A stretch of DNA of 64,000 nt from Verrucomicrobiota bacterium (GTDB lineage Bacteria > Verrucomicrobiota > Verrucomicrobiia > Opitutales > Opitutaceae), in contig JAEZGX010000039.1 in the NCBI GenBank assembly GCA_023416735.1, forward strand, positions 62,001 through 126,000. Direction: 5' to 3'. This document shows, piece by piece, positions 43,827-50,658 of the stretch (positions are counted from its first letter, which is position 1; each line of letters begins with the position of its first letter). Under the pieces are notes generated by a model. The model made no database searches. It was not told the origin of the DNA and worked only from the letters and a program-made list of their open reading frames with translations. The translations under genes were made by a program, and so were the position numbers.

Positions 43827-44729
43827 ATGCCTGAATATCCGGACATCACGATTTATGTGGAGGCGCTGGAGCGGCGCGTGTTGGGGCAGCCGCTCGAGCG
43901 CATTCAGATCTTGGATATGTTTGTGCTGCGGACGGCGGTGCCCCCGGTGAATTCGTTGGAAGGGAGAAAAGTGGAGGGAGTGCGGCGAGTGGGTAAACGA
44001 ATCGCGATCGGGTTCGAAGGCGGGCGATGGCTGGTGATGCATTTGATGATCGCGGGCCGTCTGCAATGGGCTGATGCGGGGGTGAAAGCGACGGCGAGGA
44101 ATGCGCTCGCGCATTTGGTGTTTAGCGGTGGGACGCTGACCTTGACGGAAGCGGGCAGCACGCGGCGGGCGGCGTTGCATGTCGCGGAAGGAGAGGACGG
44201 ATTGCGGGCGCACGATCCGGGCGGGTTGGACGTGATGAGCGTGACGCTGGAGGAATTTGCGGCGGCCTTAACGCGGGAGAATCACACGTTGAAACGGGCG
44301 CTGACGGATCCGCGGACGTTCAGTGGAATTGGCAACGCGTATTCGGACGAGATCTTGCACGCGGCGAAGTTGTCGCCGGTGGCCCTGACGCAGAAGTTGG
44401 ACCGCGGAGAAATCGAGCGTCTGCACGGTGCGGTGGGGGCCGTGTTGGCGAGGTGGACGGAGCGCTTGCGGGCGGAAGGGAAAGGGAAATTCCCGGCGAA
44501 AGTGACGGCGTTTCACCCGCAGATGGCGGTGCACGGCAAGTTCGGCCAGCCGTGTCCGGTGTGTGGTGTCACGGTGGAGCGGATACGTTATGCGGAGAAC
44601 GAGGTGAATTATTGTCCGCGGTGTCAGACGGGTGGAAAAGTGCTGGCGGATCGGTCGCTGTCGCGGTTGTTGAAGGAAGACTGGCCGCGGACGGCGGAGG
44701 AAATGGAGCTCGCGCGGCGAGGAAAGTGA
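43827..44729 (+). CDS. Fpg/Nei-family DNA glycosylase (formamidopyrimidine-DNA glycosylase)
   Basis: Base-excision repair enzyme with beta/delta lyase activity. The 300-residue protein starts MPEYPD, keeping the catalytic Pro2-Glu3, though most Fpg proteins read MPELPE. The conserved lysine region is VRRVGKRIAIGF near residue 56, the H2TH region follows around GIGNAYSDEILHAAKLSP near residue 170, and the C-terminal zinc finger is CPVC...CPRCQTGG near residues 248-270. The unusual N-terminus and slight length excess suggest a side branch of the family, so I give no Fpg or Nei symbol. Confidence 0.92.
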   Translation: MPEYPDITIYVEALERRVLGQPLERIQILDMFVLRTAVPPVNSLEGRKVEGVRRVGKRIAIGFEGGRWLVMHLMIAGRLQWADAGVKATARNALAHLVFSGGTLTLTEAGSTRRAALHVAEGEDGLRAHDPGGLDVMSVTLEEFAAALTRENHTLKRALTDPRTFSGIGNAYSDEILHAAKLSPVALTQKLDRGEIERLHGAVGAVLARWTERLRAEGKGKFPAKVTAFHPQMAVHGKFGQPCPVCGVTVERIRYAENEVNYCPRCQTGGKVLADRSLSRLLKEDWPRTAEEMELARRGK

Positions 44730-44776
44730 GGGCGGCAGAGGGGGAACACGGTGAGCGGGGAAGGTTCGAAAACAGG

Positions 44777-45229
44777 ATGGGCCGAGTGCGAGAGTGGGTG
44801 CGGCGGGACGATCGCGTGCGGTGGTTCGCGGTGGCGACGGTGTTTACGACCCTCGGGTTGGGCTTGCTGAAACTTTTCGTGGATGTGCTGCACTGGCCGT
44901 ATGCAGTGGCGACGCTCGTGCAGTCGGAGACGTGCAATCTATTGCGGTTCTTCGCGAACGATCGCTGGGTTTTCGGCAAGCGGAGACCGACGTGGAAGCG
45001 GCTGGTGCAGTATCACGTGGCGAATGCGATGGGGTTTGCGGTGTGGTGGGCGGGAGCGAATGGGTTGAAGGCGCTTGGCGTGCATTATCTGTGGGCGTCG
45101 GTGTTGGCGATGATCGGGTCGTTTGGCGTGAGCTGGCTGACGAATTTCAAATGGATCTGGCGGAAGCGAAAAGGAGCGGGAGCGCCGACGGATCCGGAGC
45201 TGCGGGCGCAGGCGGGCGAGCCGAGGTGA
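44777..45229 (+). CDS. GtrA-like four-helix membrane protein
   Basis: The 150-residue protein has four hydrophobic helices, with VATVFTTLGLGLLKLFVDVL near residue 20, the conserved CNLLRFFANDRWVF near residue 53 and FGVSWLTNFKWIW near residue 115, matching the GtrA/DPMS family that moves or anchors polyprenyl-linked sugars. It carries a charged tail. The ATG at 44777 is chosen because the conserved region begins soon after; upstream codons overlap the glycosylase gene in another frame. The start is 47 bp after the glycosylase stop. Confidence 0.85.
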   Translation: MGRVREWVRRDDRVRWFAVATVFTTLGLGLLKLFVDVLHWPYAVATLVQSETCNLLRFFANDRWVFGKRRPTWKRLVQYHVANAMGFAVWWAGANGLKALGVHYLWASVLAMIGSFGVSWLTNFKWIWRKRKGAGAPTDPELRAQAGEPR

Positions 45230-45230
45230 C

Positions 45231-45260
45231 AAAATAAAAGCGCGGTCGGGATGACCGCGC
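45231..45260 (-). terminator. Rho-independent terminator for the ThuA gene
   Basis: On the minus strand GCGCGGTC, loop ATCCC, GACCGCGC is followed directly by TTTTATTTT (plus-strand 45231-45239 reads AAAATAAAA). The 8-bp GC stem and T tract are classical. It lies 47 bp past the ThuA stop and right after the convergent GtrA stop. Confidence 0.85.
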
Positions 45261-45274
45261 GGTGAGGAGGGCCC

Positions 45275-45296
45275 GGCGGGGTTGTGAGACCCCGCC
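45275..45296. repeat. GGCGGGGT hairpin, GTAG type
   Basis: GGCGGGGT (45275-45282) pairs with ACCCCGCC (45289-45296) around a 6-bp loop. The minus strand reads TGTAGGGCGGGGTCTCAC, the same as at 42624. It lies between the ThuA stop and its terminator, hence in the 3' UTR. Confidence 0.6.
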
Positions 45297-45306
45297 CTAC
45301 ACTATT

Positions 45307-46242
45307 TTATCGGCGGAGGGAAATGCGGTCAGCGGTGGGGAAATCGTGGGGGACGGGTTGGGTGACGTTGCCGGTGGCGGCCCATTCGGTGCCGCGTTGC
45401 AGGGTGGTGATGAAGCCGACGCAGGACATGCAGGCGAAAGGTGCTTCGTCTTTCGGGCTGACGTGGCCGAGGGTGGTGTGGAAGACGCGGCCCTTGCCAT
45501 AGGAGATCGTCATGAGCATGGGCTCGTGTTCGCCGGAGGCTTTGGGGAATTTGGCTTGGTCGGCGTGGGCGGTGGCGAGGACGGTGACGTTTTTCGCGGG
45601 TCCGCGGAGCTGGCTGTAGATTTCGTCCTTCGCGTGGAGCCACTCGTTGGGCAGTCCCTTCATGATCGGGTGATCGGGGGCGCGGGTGGTGACGATGAAG
45701 TCGTGCGACGGCGGGTGGCCGGCGGTGCCGGGCGAGTCGTCGAGGACCATGCGGCCGTCGCGCCAGCGGATTTTAGGGCCCCAGAATTCGTCGCGTGCGC
45801 CGATCTTGCCGTCGGGTTTGAAGCCCCAGCCGCCGACGCCGATCATTTCGTTCCATTCCTTCCAGTAGGGGAAGGCGTTGTCGGCGTCGTGCACGGTGAC
45901 GAGACCGCCGCCATTTTTCATGTAGTCGACGAATGCGCTCTTCGTTTCGGCGGGCCATTCGTCGCCTTCGTAAACCACGACGACGGCTGCGTAGGGTTTG
46001 AAGTCGGGCTTGAAGGAAGACATGTCGCTGCCCAGCGGCGGCGTGGTGGCGACATCGACGGAGAAGAGCTTGGTGTCTTCCAGGTATTGTTTCACGAGCG
46101 GGGCGCTCTTGGACCAATCGTGATAGGGGTTGGATTGGCCGGTGATGAGGAGGAGTTTTTGCATGGGCTGGGAGGCGGCGTGAGTGAACGCGCTGGCGAA
46201 GGCGAACAGGGCGAACGTGAGGAGGGGAGGACGGAGCTTCAT
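45307..46242 (-). CDS. Secreted ThuA-domain protein
   Basis: The 311-residue protein has a signal peptide (LLTFALFAFASAFTHA) and a ThuA (glutamine-amidotransferase-like fold) domain: LLITGQSNPYHDWSKSAPL near residue 31, VVVYEGDEWP near residue 88, GGGLVTVHDADNAFPYW near residue 110 and GRVFHTTLGHV near residue 255. ThuA proteins are linked to sugar (trehalose) metabolism in rhizobia, and exported ones are abundant in Verrucomicrobia; the reaction is not known. Two cysteines (CMSC) occur near the C-terminus. It is divergent from nrfHA. Confidence 0.88.
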   Translation of the reverse strand: MKLRPPLLTFALFAFASAFTHAASQPMQKLLLITGQSNPYHDWSKSAPLVKQYLEDTKLFSVDVATTPPLGSDMSSFKPDFKPYAAVVVVYEGDEWPAETKSAFVDYMKNGGGLVTVHDADNAFPYWKEWNEMIGVGGWGFKPDGKIGARDEFWGPKIRWRDGRMVLDDSPGTAGHPPSHDFIVTTRAPDHPIMKGLPNEWLHAKDEIYSQLRGPAKNVTVLATAHADQAKFPKASGEHEPMLMTISYGKGRVFHTTLGHVSPKDEAPFACMSCVGFITTLQRGTEWAATGNVTQPVPHDFPTADRISLRR

Positions 46243-46286
46243 AGGGGTGAGAAGGAGTTAGCGAACAAGCGGAAAATCGCGAACCG

Positions 46287-46302
46287 GACGCTTTAGAGCG
46301 TC
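46287..46302. repeat. GACGCT hairpin in the thuA-nrfH divergent gap
   Basis: GACGCT (46287-46292), loop TTAG, AGCGTC (46297-46302). It resembles the GCGTCC hairpin at 18-33. The rest of the 260-bp gap (46243-46502) holds the divergent promoters. I looked for an FNR-like TTGAT-N4-ATCAA site and did not find a good one. Confidence 0.45.
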
Positions 46303-46502
46303 GACGGTGCGGTGCGGCGCGCATGCATAGTGAAAATTTGGATACGGGGATCGGGCCAAGGAAGAGCGGAGCGGGGTTGGAGGCGTGGTGACACGATGCA
46401 AGACGCGCGCGGCGGACGGAAGTGGCGCGGCGAAGCAAAAGCGGACAAAGCGGGTTGTTTTTCGATGGGTCGTTGGTAAGGTCGCCTGTCCCCAAAGAGA
46501 TC

Positions 46503-46979
46503 GTGAAAGTTCCCACGACACGAACACGCGTTTTGTTGCTGCTGGGTTTGGCGAGCACGGTCGGTTTGTTTGCCGGGATCGGGAGCTACACGTTTTATTA
46601 CGCGGAAGGATTGTCGTATTTTTCGGACGACCCGGTGGCGTGCGTGAACTGCCACATCATGCGGGAACAATACGACGGGTGGTCGAAGTCGCCGCACCAT
46701 GCGGTGGCGACCTGCAATGATTGTCACACGCCGCACGATTTTATCCGGAAATACATCACGAAGGCGGAGAACGGGTATTGGCATTCGAAGGGATTCACGC
46801 TGCAGGACTTTCACGAGCCGATCATGATTCGGCCGAAGAACGTGGCGGTGCTGCAGGAGAACTGCGTGGGCTGTCACCAGCAGATTGTATCCGGCATCAA
46901 CACGCACGCGGGCGATGAGCGGATGTTGCTCGATTGCATGAGTTGTCACCGGGATGTGGGGCATGGGCCCGTGCGATGA
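46503..46979 (+). CDS. nrfH: Cytochrome c nitrite reductase small subunit NrfH
   Basis: NrfH is the membrane-anchored tetraheme quinol dehydrogenase that feeds NrfA. From a GTG at 46503 (AAAGAGATC precedes it) the 158-residue protein has one N-terminal membrane helix (VLLLLGLASTVGLFAGIG) and four CxxCH sites: CVNCH at residues 47-51, CNDCH at 71-75, CVGCH at 121-125, CMSCH at 145-149. The frame is open to a GTG at 46422, but the extra 27 residues are basic and not family-like. It is followed by nrfA. Confidence 0.94.
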   Translation: MKVPTTRTRVLLLLGLASTVGLFAGIGSYTFYYAEGLSYFSDDPVACVNCHIMREQYDGWSKSPHHAVATCNDCHTPHDFIRKYITKAENGYWHSKGFTLQDFHEPIMIRPKNVAVLQENCVGCHQQIVSGINTHAGDERMLLDCMSCHRDVGHGPVR

Positions 46980-47014
46980 GGAGACGCCGATGATTTTTTC
47001 TGAACGAGGCAATC

Positions 47015-47028
47015 GCCCGCAAGCGGGC
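47015..47028. repeat. GCCCGC hairpin between nrfH and nrfA
   Basis: GCCCGC, AA, GCGGGC, followed by TCTAC, so the minus strand reads GTAGAGCCCGCTTGCGGGCG. It is of the GTAG type. It lies 16 bp before the nrfA ATG, between the two genes of one operon, where a hairpin could tune the NrfH:NrfA ratio. Confidence 0.5.
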
Positions 47029-47043
47029 TCTACTTTCCAAGCC

Positions 47044-48543
47044 ATGAAATCTGAAAAACGTTCGCGGATCTTAGGGCAGCGCGGAGTGGCGCTTTGGGTA
47101 TATGTCGCGGTGCTGGCGGTCGTGGGCGTGGCGACGTTTTTGGTGTTGTTGCTTTATCAGAACATTGTGGCGCGAAAGGCGGAGGCGACGCAGCACGTGT
47201 TTCGCGTGGTGGAGGTGGATGACGAGACGACGGACCCGGTGTTGTGGGGAAAGAATTATCCGCGGCAATACGACAGCTATCGGCGGACGGTGGACATCGA
47301 GAGGACGAAGTATGGCGGGAGCGAGGCGTTTCAGCATCTCGATCGCAATCCAGAGTGGCGGACGATCTTCAACGGCTATGCGTTCGCGATCGATTATCGA
47401 GAAGAGCGCGGGCACGCGTATATGTTAAGCGATCAGCGCGAGACCGAGCGGGTGCATCAGTTCAAGCAGCCGGGCTCGTGCTTGCAGTGTCACTCGTCGG
47501 TGATTCCGACGTATATTGCGAAAGGCTTGGAGGCGGGCGCGCCGGCGGGGAAGGAGCATCGCGAAGAGCAGATTCAGAAAGGTTTCGAAGTCGTGTGTGC
47601 GATGCCGTTCACGGAGGCGGAGAAGTTGGTGGAGCATCCGGTGTCGTGCATCGACTGCCATGATGCGGAGACGATGAACCTGCGAGTGTCCCGTCCCGCG
47701 TTTATCAATGGCATCCGCGCGCTGGCGAAATCCGATTATCCGACACCGCATTTGCCGAGTATCGAGCGGTGGCGCCGTGAAGGGCGCCAGGGTGAGTATC
47801 AACCGAATCTGGAGGCGACGCGGCAGGAGATGAGATCGCTCGTGTGCGCGCAGTGTCACAACGAGTATTATTTCAAAGGCACGCAGAAACTCGTGACGCA
47901 TCCGTGGAACAACGGACTGCGCGCGGAGCAGATCGAAGCGTATTACGATGCGGAGGGGTATTCGGATTGGACGCACGCCGATTCCGGCGCGGGAGTGTTG
48001 AAGGCGCAGCATCCGGAATTCGAAATGTGGAGTCAGGGCATTCATGCGCGGAGCGGGGTGTCCTGCGCGGATTGCCACATGCCGTATCAACGCGAAGGTG
48101 CGATCAAGGTGAGCAATCACCACGTGCGCTCGCCGCTGTTGAACGTGGCGGCCTCGTGCCAGACCTGTCATCGCGTGCCGGAGGAAGAGTTGAAAGCGCG
48201 TGTGGAGATCATTCAGGACCGGAATCGCGGACTGCTGGATCGCGGGCAGGAGGCGATCGTGGCGTTGATCACGAGCTTGGCAGAAGCGAAGAACGCGGGC
48301 GCGAGCGATGCGGAGTTGGAGCGCGCGCGGGAGTTGCAGCGGAAGGCGCAGTGGCGGCTGGACTTCGTTTACGCGGAAAACTCGATGGGCTTCCATGCGT
48401 CGCAGGAAGCGGCACGCGTGCTGGCCGAAGCGATCGACTACGCGCGCCAAGGCCAACTCGAGACGGCGAAGATGGGCGGGGGCCGCTCACAGGTGGCGGG
48501 CGGCGGCTCGGGGGCGCGGGAGGCGGCGGCCGAAGCGGAGTAG
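47044..48543 (+). CDS. nrfA: Pentaheme cytochrome c nitrite reductase (ammonia-forming), CxxCH variant
   Basis: NrfA reduces nitrite to ammonium by six electrons in the periplasm. The 499-residue protein has an N-terminal helix (VYVAVLAVVGVATFLVLLLY) that may act as an uncleaved anchor or signal, and five heme sites: CLQCH 146-150, CIDCH 202-206, CAQCH 268-272, CADCH 341-345, CQTCH 372-376. The region after the third site (NEYYFKG) and QHPEFEMWSQGIHARSGVSC carry the catalytic Tyr and His of the family. The first heme, normally CxxCK with a Lys ligand, is CxxCH here, as known for Campylobacter jejuni NrfA. Confidence 0.93.
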   Translation: MKSEKRSRILGQRGVALWVYVAVLAVVGVATFLVLLLYQNIVARKAEATQHVFRVVEVDDETTDPVLWGKNYPRQYDSYRRTVDIERTKYGGSEAFQHLDRNPEWRTIFNGYAFAIDYREERGHAYMLSDQRETERVHQFKQPGSCLQCHSSVIPTYIAKGLEAGAPAGKEHREEQIQKGFEVVCAMPFTEAEKLVEHPVSCIDCHDAETMNLRVSRPAFINGIRALAKSDYPTPHLPSIERWRREGRQGEYQPNLEATRQEMRSLVCAQCHNEYYFKGTQKLVTHPWNNGLRAEQIEAYYDAEGYSDWTHADSGAGVLKAQHPEFEMWSQGIHARSGVSCADCHMPYQREGAIKVSNHHVRSPLLNVAASCQTCHRVPEEELKARVEIIQDRNRGLLDRGQEAIVALITSLAEAKNAGASDAELERARELQRKAQWRLDFVYAENSMGFHASQEAARVLAEAIDYARQGQLETAKMGGGRSQVAGGGSGAREAAAEAE

Positions 48544-48545
48544 GC

Positions 48546-48606
48546 GCAACGTAGCGGCGAAGGCCGGCGAGCCGAAACGGCTTGCTGGCGCTTGCCGCTA
48601 CGTTGC
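48546..48606. terminator. Long hairpin between convergent nrfA and spoU
   Basis: GCAACGTAGCGGC (48546-48558) is perfectly complementary to GCCGCTACGTTGC (48594-48606), with further inner pairing (GCCGGC with GCTGGC, GAGCCG with CGGCTT) around an AAA loop. This is a 61-nt near-complete hairpin starting 3 bp after the nrfA stop. It carries GTAG at both bases like the other GTAG hairpins. Its position suggests a two-way terminator. Confidence 0.55.
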
Positions 48607-48625
48607 TACGAATGCGGCCAAAGTC

Positions 48626-49372
48626 TTACGGCGTTTGGGCGCGGCGGAGGTTGTCGCAGACGATGGCGGCGGCGACGGCGGCGTTGAGAGATTCGGCGCC
48701 GCCGTAGCGGGGGATGGTGATGAAGCGGGTGACGCGGGCTTTGACGTCGGGAGAAAGGCCGCGGCCTTCGCTGCCGATGACGATGACGGCATGGGGCAGC
48801 GATGAAAGTGTGTGGACGTCTTCGCCGACGAGGTCGCAACCGAGGATGGGAGCGCGGGTGAGAGCGAGCGCGGAGGGGAGGTCGACGGTGTGGACGCGGA
48901 CGCGGGCGAAGGAGCCCATGCTGGCGTTGATCACCTTCTGGTGGAAAAGGTCGGCGGAGTCGGCTGAGAGCAGAACGCGGTCAAAGGCGAACCAGTCGGC
49001 GAGGCGGAGAAGCGTGCCGACATTGCCGGGGTCTTGCAGGCCATCGAGGGCGAGGGTGAGACCGTGGTCGAGGGCTGCGGGATCGAGTGGGTGACGATGC
49101 AGACGCCCCACGGCCAAGAGGGAGGATGGCGTAGGGAAATGGCTGATACGGGCCATTTCGGCGAGGGTGATTTCGATGATGTGCGCGGTCGAAGTCGTGA
49201 GCGGTGACGGCGCGACGCCTCGGTTGGTGGTGTAGATTTCGAGGAACGGAAAATTTGCGGAGAGGAGTTCGGCGACGACTTTTTCGCCTTCGACGACGAA
49301 CAGACCGAGCGCTTCGCGGTGTTTTTTTTCGCGGAGGGAGCGGAGGCGTTGGATGTCGGCTTTGGTCAGCAT
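48626..49372 (-). CDS. SpoU/TrmH-family RNA 2'-O-methyltransferase
   Basis: The 248-residue protein has an N-terminal substrate-binding region (RSLREKKHREALGLFVVEGEKVVAELL, with landmarks K-x-R and VEG) and the C-terminal SPOUT knot: motif 1 LDGLQDPGNVGTLLRLADWF near residue 112, motif 2 VIVIGSEGRGLS near residue 197, motif 3 IPRYGGAESLNAAVAAAI near residue 222. It probably methylates a ribose in 23S rRNA or tRNA; the exact site cannot be read from sequence. The gene diverges from the Gfo/Idh gene, with two palindromes between them. Confidence 0.92.
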   Translation of the reverse strand: MLTKADIQRLRSLREKKHREALGLFVVEGEKVVAELLSANFPFLEIYTTNRGVAPSPLTTSTAHIIEITLAEMARISHFPTPSSLLAVGRLHRHPLDPAALDHGLTLALDGLQDPGNVGTLLRLADWFAFDRVLLSADSADLFHQKVINASMGSFARVRVHTVDLPSALALTRAPILGCDLVGEDVHTLSSLPHAVIVIGSEGRGLSPDVKARVTRFITIPRYGGAESLNAAVAAAIVCDNLRRAQTP

Positions 49373-49467
49373 GCGAACGGCGGAAGTGTGGGTGGCAGGC
49401 GGCGAGGGGCGAGCCTGGTGTGCGGCGGGCGATCAGGGCGGAGAGGGCGAATGAGACGCCTGAAGTT

Positions 49468-49486
49468 TGTAATACAATGTATTACA
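49468..49486. promoter_or_regulatory. Perfect 19-bp operator-like palindrome, site 1
   Basis: TGTAATACAATGTATTACA: arms of 9 bp around a single A, strongly AT-rich against a GC-rich background. It lies 95 bp upstream of the spoU start and 120 bp before the Gfo/Idh ATG. Symmetry, spacing and the near copy at 49514 are what a dimeric GntR- or LacI-type repressor would need. The protein that binds is not in the window. Confidence 0.7.
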
Positions 49487-49513
49487 GCATGGATTGGGTG
49501 AGCGGGAGATTGA

Positions 49514-49532
49514 TGTAATCTAATGTATTACA
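49514..49532. promoter_or_regulatory. Operator-like palindrome, site 2
   Basis: TGTAATCTAATGTATTACA, the same site with two arm mismatches in the left half. Centre-to-centre distance from site 1 is 46 bp. It lies 74 bp before the Gfo/Idh ATG. Confidence 0.65.
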
Positions 49533-49605
49533 AGTTGGATTGGAAGGTGCGACCAGGGGGTGGAGGATTGCGGTGAGCGGGGGGACGGGCATCGTCGGGC
49601 GGATT

Positions 49606-50637
49606 ATGGAGAAACGAGTGAGTTGGGGGATTTTGGCGACGGGTGGGATTGCGCGCGCGTTTGCTGGCGGGGTGGCGCGATCGAAGACCGGGAGCGTGGT
49701 GGCGGTCGGGAGCAGGTCGGTGGAAGGGGCGGAGAAGTTTGCGCGCGAGATGGGCGTGCCGCGGGCGCATGGGAGTTATGAAGCGTTGCTGGCGGACCCG
49801 GAGGTGGAGGCGGTGTATATCGCGACGCCGCATCCGCAGCATGCGGAGTGGATCGTGAAGGCGGCGCGCGCGGGAAAACACGTGTTGTGCGAGAAGCCCC
49901 TCGCCATGACGCGGGACGAGGCGGCGCGGGCGGCGGAGGCGTGTCAGGCGGCGGGGGTGATGTTGATGGAAGCGTTCATGTATCGGTGTCATCCGCAGAC
50001 GGCGAAGATCGTGGAGATCGTTCGCAGCGGAGCGATCGGACGCGTGGGGCTGGTGCAGGCGACGTTTAGTTTTTCGACGGCGTTCGATCCGAAGAACCGG
50101 TTTTTCAGCAAGGAACTGGGCGGGGGCGGAATTCTTGATGTAGGATGTTACCCGGTGTCGCTGGCGCGATTGGTCGCGGGCGCGGACGTGGGGAAAGCGT
50201 TTCTCGATCCGGCGCAGGTGACGGGCGCGGTGCGTTGGCATCCGGAGACGGGGGTGGATGCATGGGCGGCGGCGACGCTGGAATTTGCGAGCGGGATGAT
50301 CGCGCAGGTGTCGTGTGGCGTGGCGCTGGCGCAGGATAATTGTGCGCGGATCTATGGGACGGACGGCTGGTTGCATGTGCCCGAGCCGTGGGTGCCCGGG
50401 CGCGAAGGCGGCGCGGTGCGGATGTATCTAAAACGTGGAGACGCGACCGAGGAGATCGCGGTGGAGACGGGGGAGTGGCTTTATGGGCTGGAGGCGGATG
50501 CGTTTGGCGCGGCGTTGAAGGCGGGCTGGAAGGAAGTGCCGCAGATGACGGTGGCGGATACGCTCGGGAACATGGGCGTGTTGGACGCTTGGCGGAATTG
50601 CCCTGGCGCAGGACGTGAGAGAACGGCCGGGGCGTGA
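49606..50637 (+). CDS. Gfo/Idh/MocA-family oxidoreductase
   Basis: NAD(P)-dependent dehydrogenase of 343 residues. The Rossmann part starts VSWGILATGGIARAFAGGVA, then VEAVYIATPHPQHAEWIVKAARAGKHVLCEKPLAMT near residues 65-100 (landmarks ATPH, EKP with the catalytic Lys). The C-terminal alpha/beta domain has GGGGILDVGCYPVSLARLVAG near residue 165. It looks closest to the dihydrodiol/1,5-anhydrofructose-type subgroup, but the substrate is open; sugar or polyol is likely. The ATG at 49606 is chosen at the start of the Rossmann fold. Twin palindromes upstream suggest tight control. Confidence 0.9.
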   Translation: MEKRVSWGILATGGIARAFAGGVARSKTGSVVAVGSRSVEGAEKFAREMGVPRAHGSYEALLADPEVEAVYIATPHPQHAEWIVKAARAGKHVLCEKPLAMTRDEAARAAEACQAAGVMLMEAFMYRCHPQTAKIVEIVRSGAIGRVGLVQATFSFSTAFDPKNRFFSKELGGGGILDVGCYPVSLARLVAGADVGKAFLDPAQVTGAVRWHPETGVDAWAAATLEFASGMIAQVSCGVALAQDNCARIYGTDGWLHVPEPWVPGREGGAVRMYLKRGDATEEIAVETGEWLYGLEADAFGAALKAGWKEVPQMTVADTLGNMGVLDAWRNCPGAGRERTAGA

Positions 50638-50658
50638 CGCGGACGGGCGACGGCGGTG

